Shown here piece after piece: positions 5,063 through 5,995 of a stretch of DNA of 5,995 bases. The number at the start of each line of letters is the position of its first letter. Positions within the stretch are counted from its first letter, which is position 1. Position numbers and translations under genes: made by a program. This stretch comes from Deltaproteobacteria bacterium (GTDB taxonomy: Bacteria > Desulfobacterota > Binatia > UBA9968): the NCBI GenBank assembly GCA_016184235.1, contig JACPDC010000352.1:1-5995 (forward strand), read 5' to 3'. The notes below the pieces were generated by a model that saw nothing but the letters and a program-made list of their open reading frames with translations, did no database searches and was not told the origin of the DNA.

Positions 5063-5209
5063 ATGGATATTTGGACTTTTGGCTTTACTGTGGCCGTGAT
5101 CGGCATGGGGGGAACCATGCTGGTATTGTGGCTTATGAGCTTGTTCATTCTGCTGCTCAAGAAACTTTTTCCCTACCAGGCCGAAGAGTCGACGGCCAAG
5201 AAAGGCTGA
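5063..5209 (+). CDS. Small OadG-like gamma subunit of Na+-translocating decarboxylase
   Basis: A 48-residue protein with a single membrane span. Seen: MDIWTFGFTVAVIGMGGTML at 1-20, continuing the hydrophobic stretch to about residue 32, then LLKKLFP and a short charged tail ending STAKKG. The pattern of a short outside end, a span with a glycine cluster (GMGG), then LLKKLFP is that of OadG/MmdD-type gamma subunits, which stabilise the decarboxylase complex. It is shorter than typical OadG proteins of about 80 residues and lacks the long Ala/Pro/His-rich tail. The ATG at 5063 is the only possible start, because a stop in frame lies at 5054-5056. I see no good Shine-Dalgarno. The TGA at 5207-5209 is 9 bp before the beta-subunit GTG. 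Position between carrier and beta genes is the strongest support. Confidence 0.78.
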   Translation: MDIWTFGFTVAVIGMGGTMLVLWLMSLFILLLKKLFPYQAEESTAKKG

Positions 5210-5218
5210 ACGGCGTTC

Positions 5219-5995
5219 GTGGAATCCGCCCTCGGCTCCGGTCTGCAAGGCCTTTTTCTCGGCATAACCCATCTCGGATGGGATCATGTCGTCATGATCA
5301 TCATCGGCTCGCTCCTCCTTTACCTCGGGATCCGCAAGGGGTACGAGCCCTTGCTGCTCTTGCCGATCGGTTTCGGCGCCATTCTCGTGAATATTCCTCT
5401 AACCGGATTCATGGAAGAGGAGGGGTTTCTCCGCTTCTTCTACGACATCGGCATTCGCACTGAAATTTTTCCTTTGCTGATTTTCGTCGGCATCGGGGCA
5501 ATGACCGACTTCCAACCGTTGTTGGAGAACCCCAAGATCATTTTGCTTGGCGCCGCGGGCCAGTTCGGCATTTTTCTCACGTTGCTGCTCGCGCTGGCAA
5601 TCGGGTTCGACAAGCTGGACGCGGTCGCCGTGTCCATCATCGGCGCCTGCGACGGCCCCACAGCCATTTATGTGAGCTCAAAATTCGCTCCGCACTTGCT
5701 CGGCGCCGTGTCGGTCGCGGCATACTCCTATATGTCCCTGGTGCCGCTGATCCAGCCGCCGATCATGCGCCTGCTGACAACGGAGCGAGAAAAAAAGATC
5801 GTCATGGGGGCGGCGAAACAACCCGTGTCCAAGACTACAAAGATTCTCTTTCCGATCGTCGTCACGGTCTTCGCTTCCATTCTCGCGCCCAAGGGCGCGC
5901 CGCTCATCGGCACGGTCATGCTGGGAAACCTGATGAAGGAGAGCGGCGTGGTCGACCGGCTGAAGAAAGCCTCGGAGAACGAGATCGCCAATATC
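5219..5995 (+). CDS. oadB: Na+-translocating decarboxylase beta subunit (OadB/GcdB/MmdB), partial
   Basis: The first 259 residues of an integral membrane protein, cut by the right edge; the family is usually 370-430 residues. Family knowledge: the beta subunit decarboxylates carboxybiotin and couples this to Na+ export. Seen: RKGYEPLLLLPIGFGAILVN at 39-58, FYDIGIRTEIFPLLIFVGIG at 74-93 followed by AMTDF, the Na+-site motif GACDGPTAIY at 142-151 with Asp145 (matching the essential Asp of Klebsiella OadB), and AYSYMSLVPLIQPP at about 168-181. Later conserved regions, including the Asn/Ser Na+ residues, lie beyond the window. The start is a GTG at 5219. It is the only reasonable choice because a TGA in frame lies at 5207-5209 (the gamma stop), and AAAGG lies 13 nt upstream. 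The symbol is at family level only: whether the substrate is oxaloacetate, methylmalonyl-CoA, glutaconyl-CoA or malonate depends on an alpha subunit not seen here. Confidence 0.95.
   Translation, partial: MESALGSGLQGLFLGITHLGWDHVVMIIIGSLLLYLGIRKGYEPLLLLPIGFGAILVNIPLTGFMEEEGFLRFFYDIGIRTEIFPLLIFVGIGAMTDFQPLLENPKIILLGAAGQFGIFLTLLLALAIGFDKLDAVAVSIIGACDGPTAIYVSSKFAPHLLGAVSVAAYSYMSLVPLIQPPIMRLLTTEREKKIVMGAAKQPVSKTTKILFPIVVTVFASILAPKGAPLIGTVMLGNLMKESGVVDRLKKASENEIANI

Noticed and set aside
5018..5287. An 89-codon minus-strand frame over the gamma gene and the start of the beta gene
   Set aside because: It is antisense to genes with clear OadG- and OadB-like features, and it reads through the TCGTG repeat arm.

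Overview
The window is a compact stretch of bacterial chromosome of moderately high GC, with housekeeping genes packed closely and short intergenic gaps. It has no rRNA, tRNA, transposase, CRISPR array or phage gene. The gene content (Mrp, DUF971 and DUF59 together; PlsY; an envelope SH3 protein; a Na+-pumping decarboxylase) and the frequent use of GTG and TTG starts fit an uncultured Gram-negative soil or subsurface lineage, for example deltaproteobacteria-like, NC10/Rokubacteria-like or Binatia-like. The sequence alone does not settle the phylum.

Left block, 1-1690, leftward: an iron-sulfur cluster assembly operon. A consensus sigma70-type promoter (TTGACA, 18 bp, TATAGT) drives an Mrp/NBP35-type P-loop carrier. 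It is followed 9 bp later by a small DUF971 protein with two CPCxxC motifs, and 22 bp after that by a stand-alone MIP18/DUF59 (SufT-like) protein that runs off the left edge. A second promoter, pointing right in the same 185-bp gap, drives a glycine-zipper lipoprotein (1814-2149).

Middle block, 2159-3310, leftward: an exported SH3 protein with a C-terminal membrane anchor (GTG start, perfect Shine-Dalgarno), followed by plsY, the acyltransferase that starts phospholipid synthesis. This pair converges on the lipoprotein gene with only 9 bp between them. An intrinsic terminator with a perfect 12-bp stem (3367-3401) separates it from the next leftward gene, a 364-residue double-cupin protein (3441-4535).

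Right block, 4599-5995, rightward and divergent from the cupin gene: a Na+-translocating decarboxylase module. It holds a 71-residue biotin carrier (TTG start at 4741), a 48-residue single-span OadG-like gamma subunit (5063-5209), and the N-terminal 259 residues of the OadB/GcdB/MmdB beta subunit (GTG start at 5219), cut by the right edge. The carboxyltransferase (alpha) subunit that would define the substrate is not in the window. The gap between the carrier and gamma genes holds an unusual imperfect inverted repeat built from TCGTG units.

I see no wholly new system. The points most worth a second look are the minimal decarboxylase module with its tiny gamma subunit, the TCGTG inverted repeat, the duplicated cysteine motif in the DUF971 protein, and the asymmetric double cupin.
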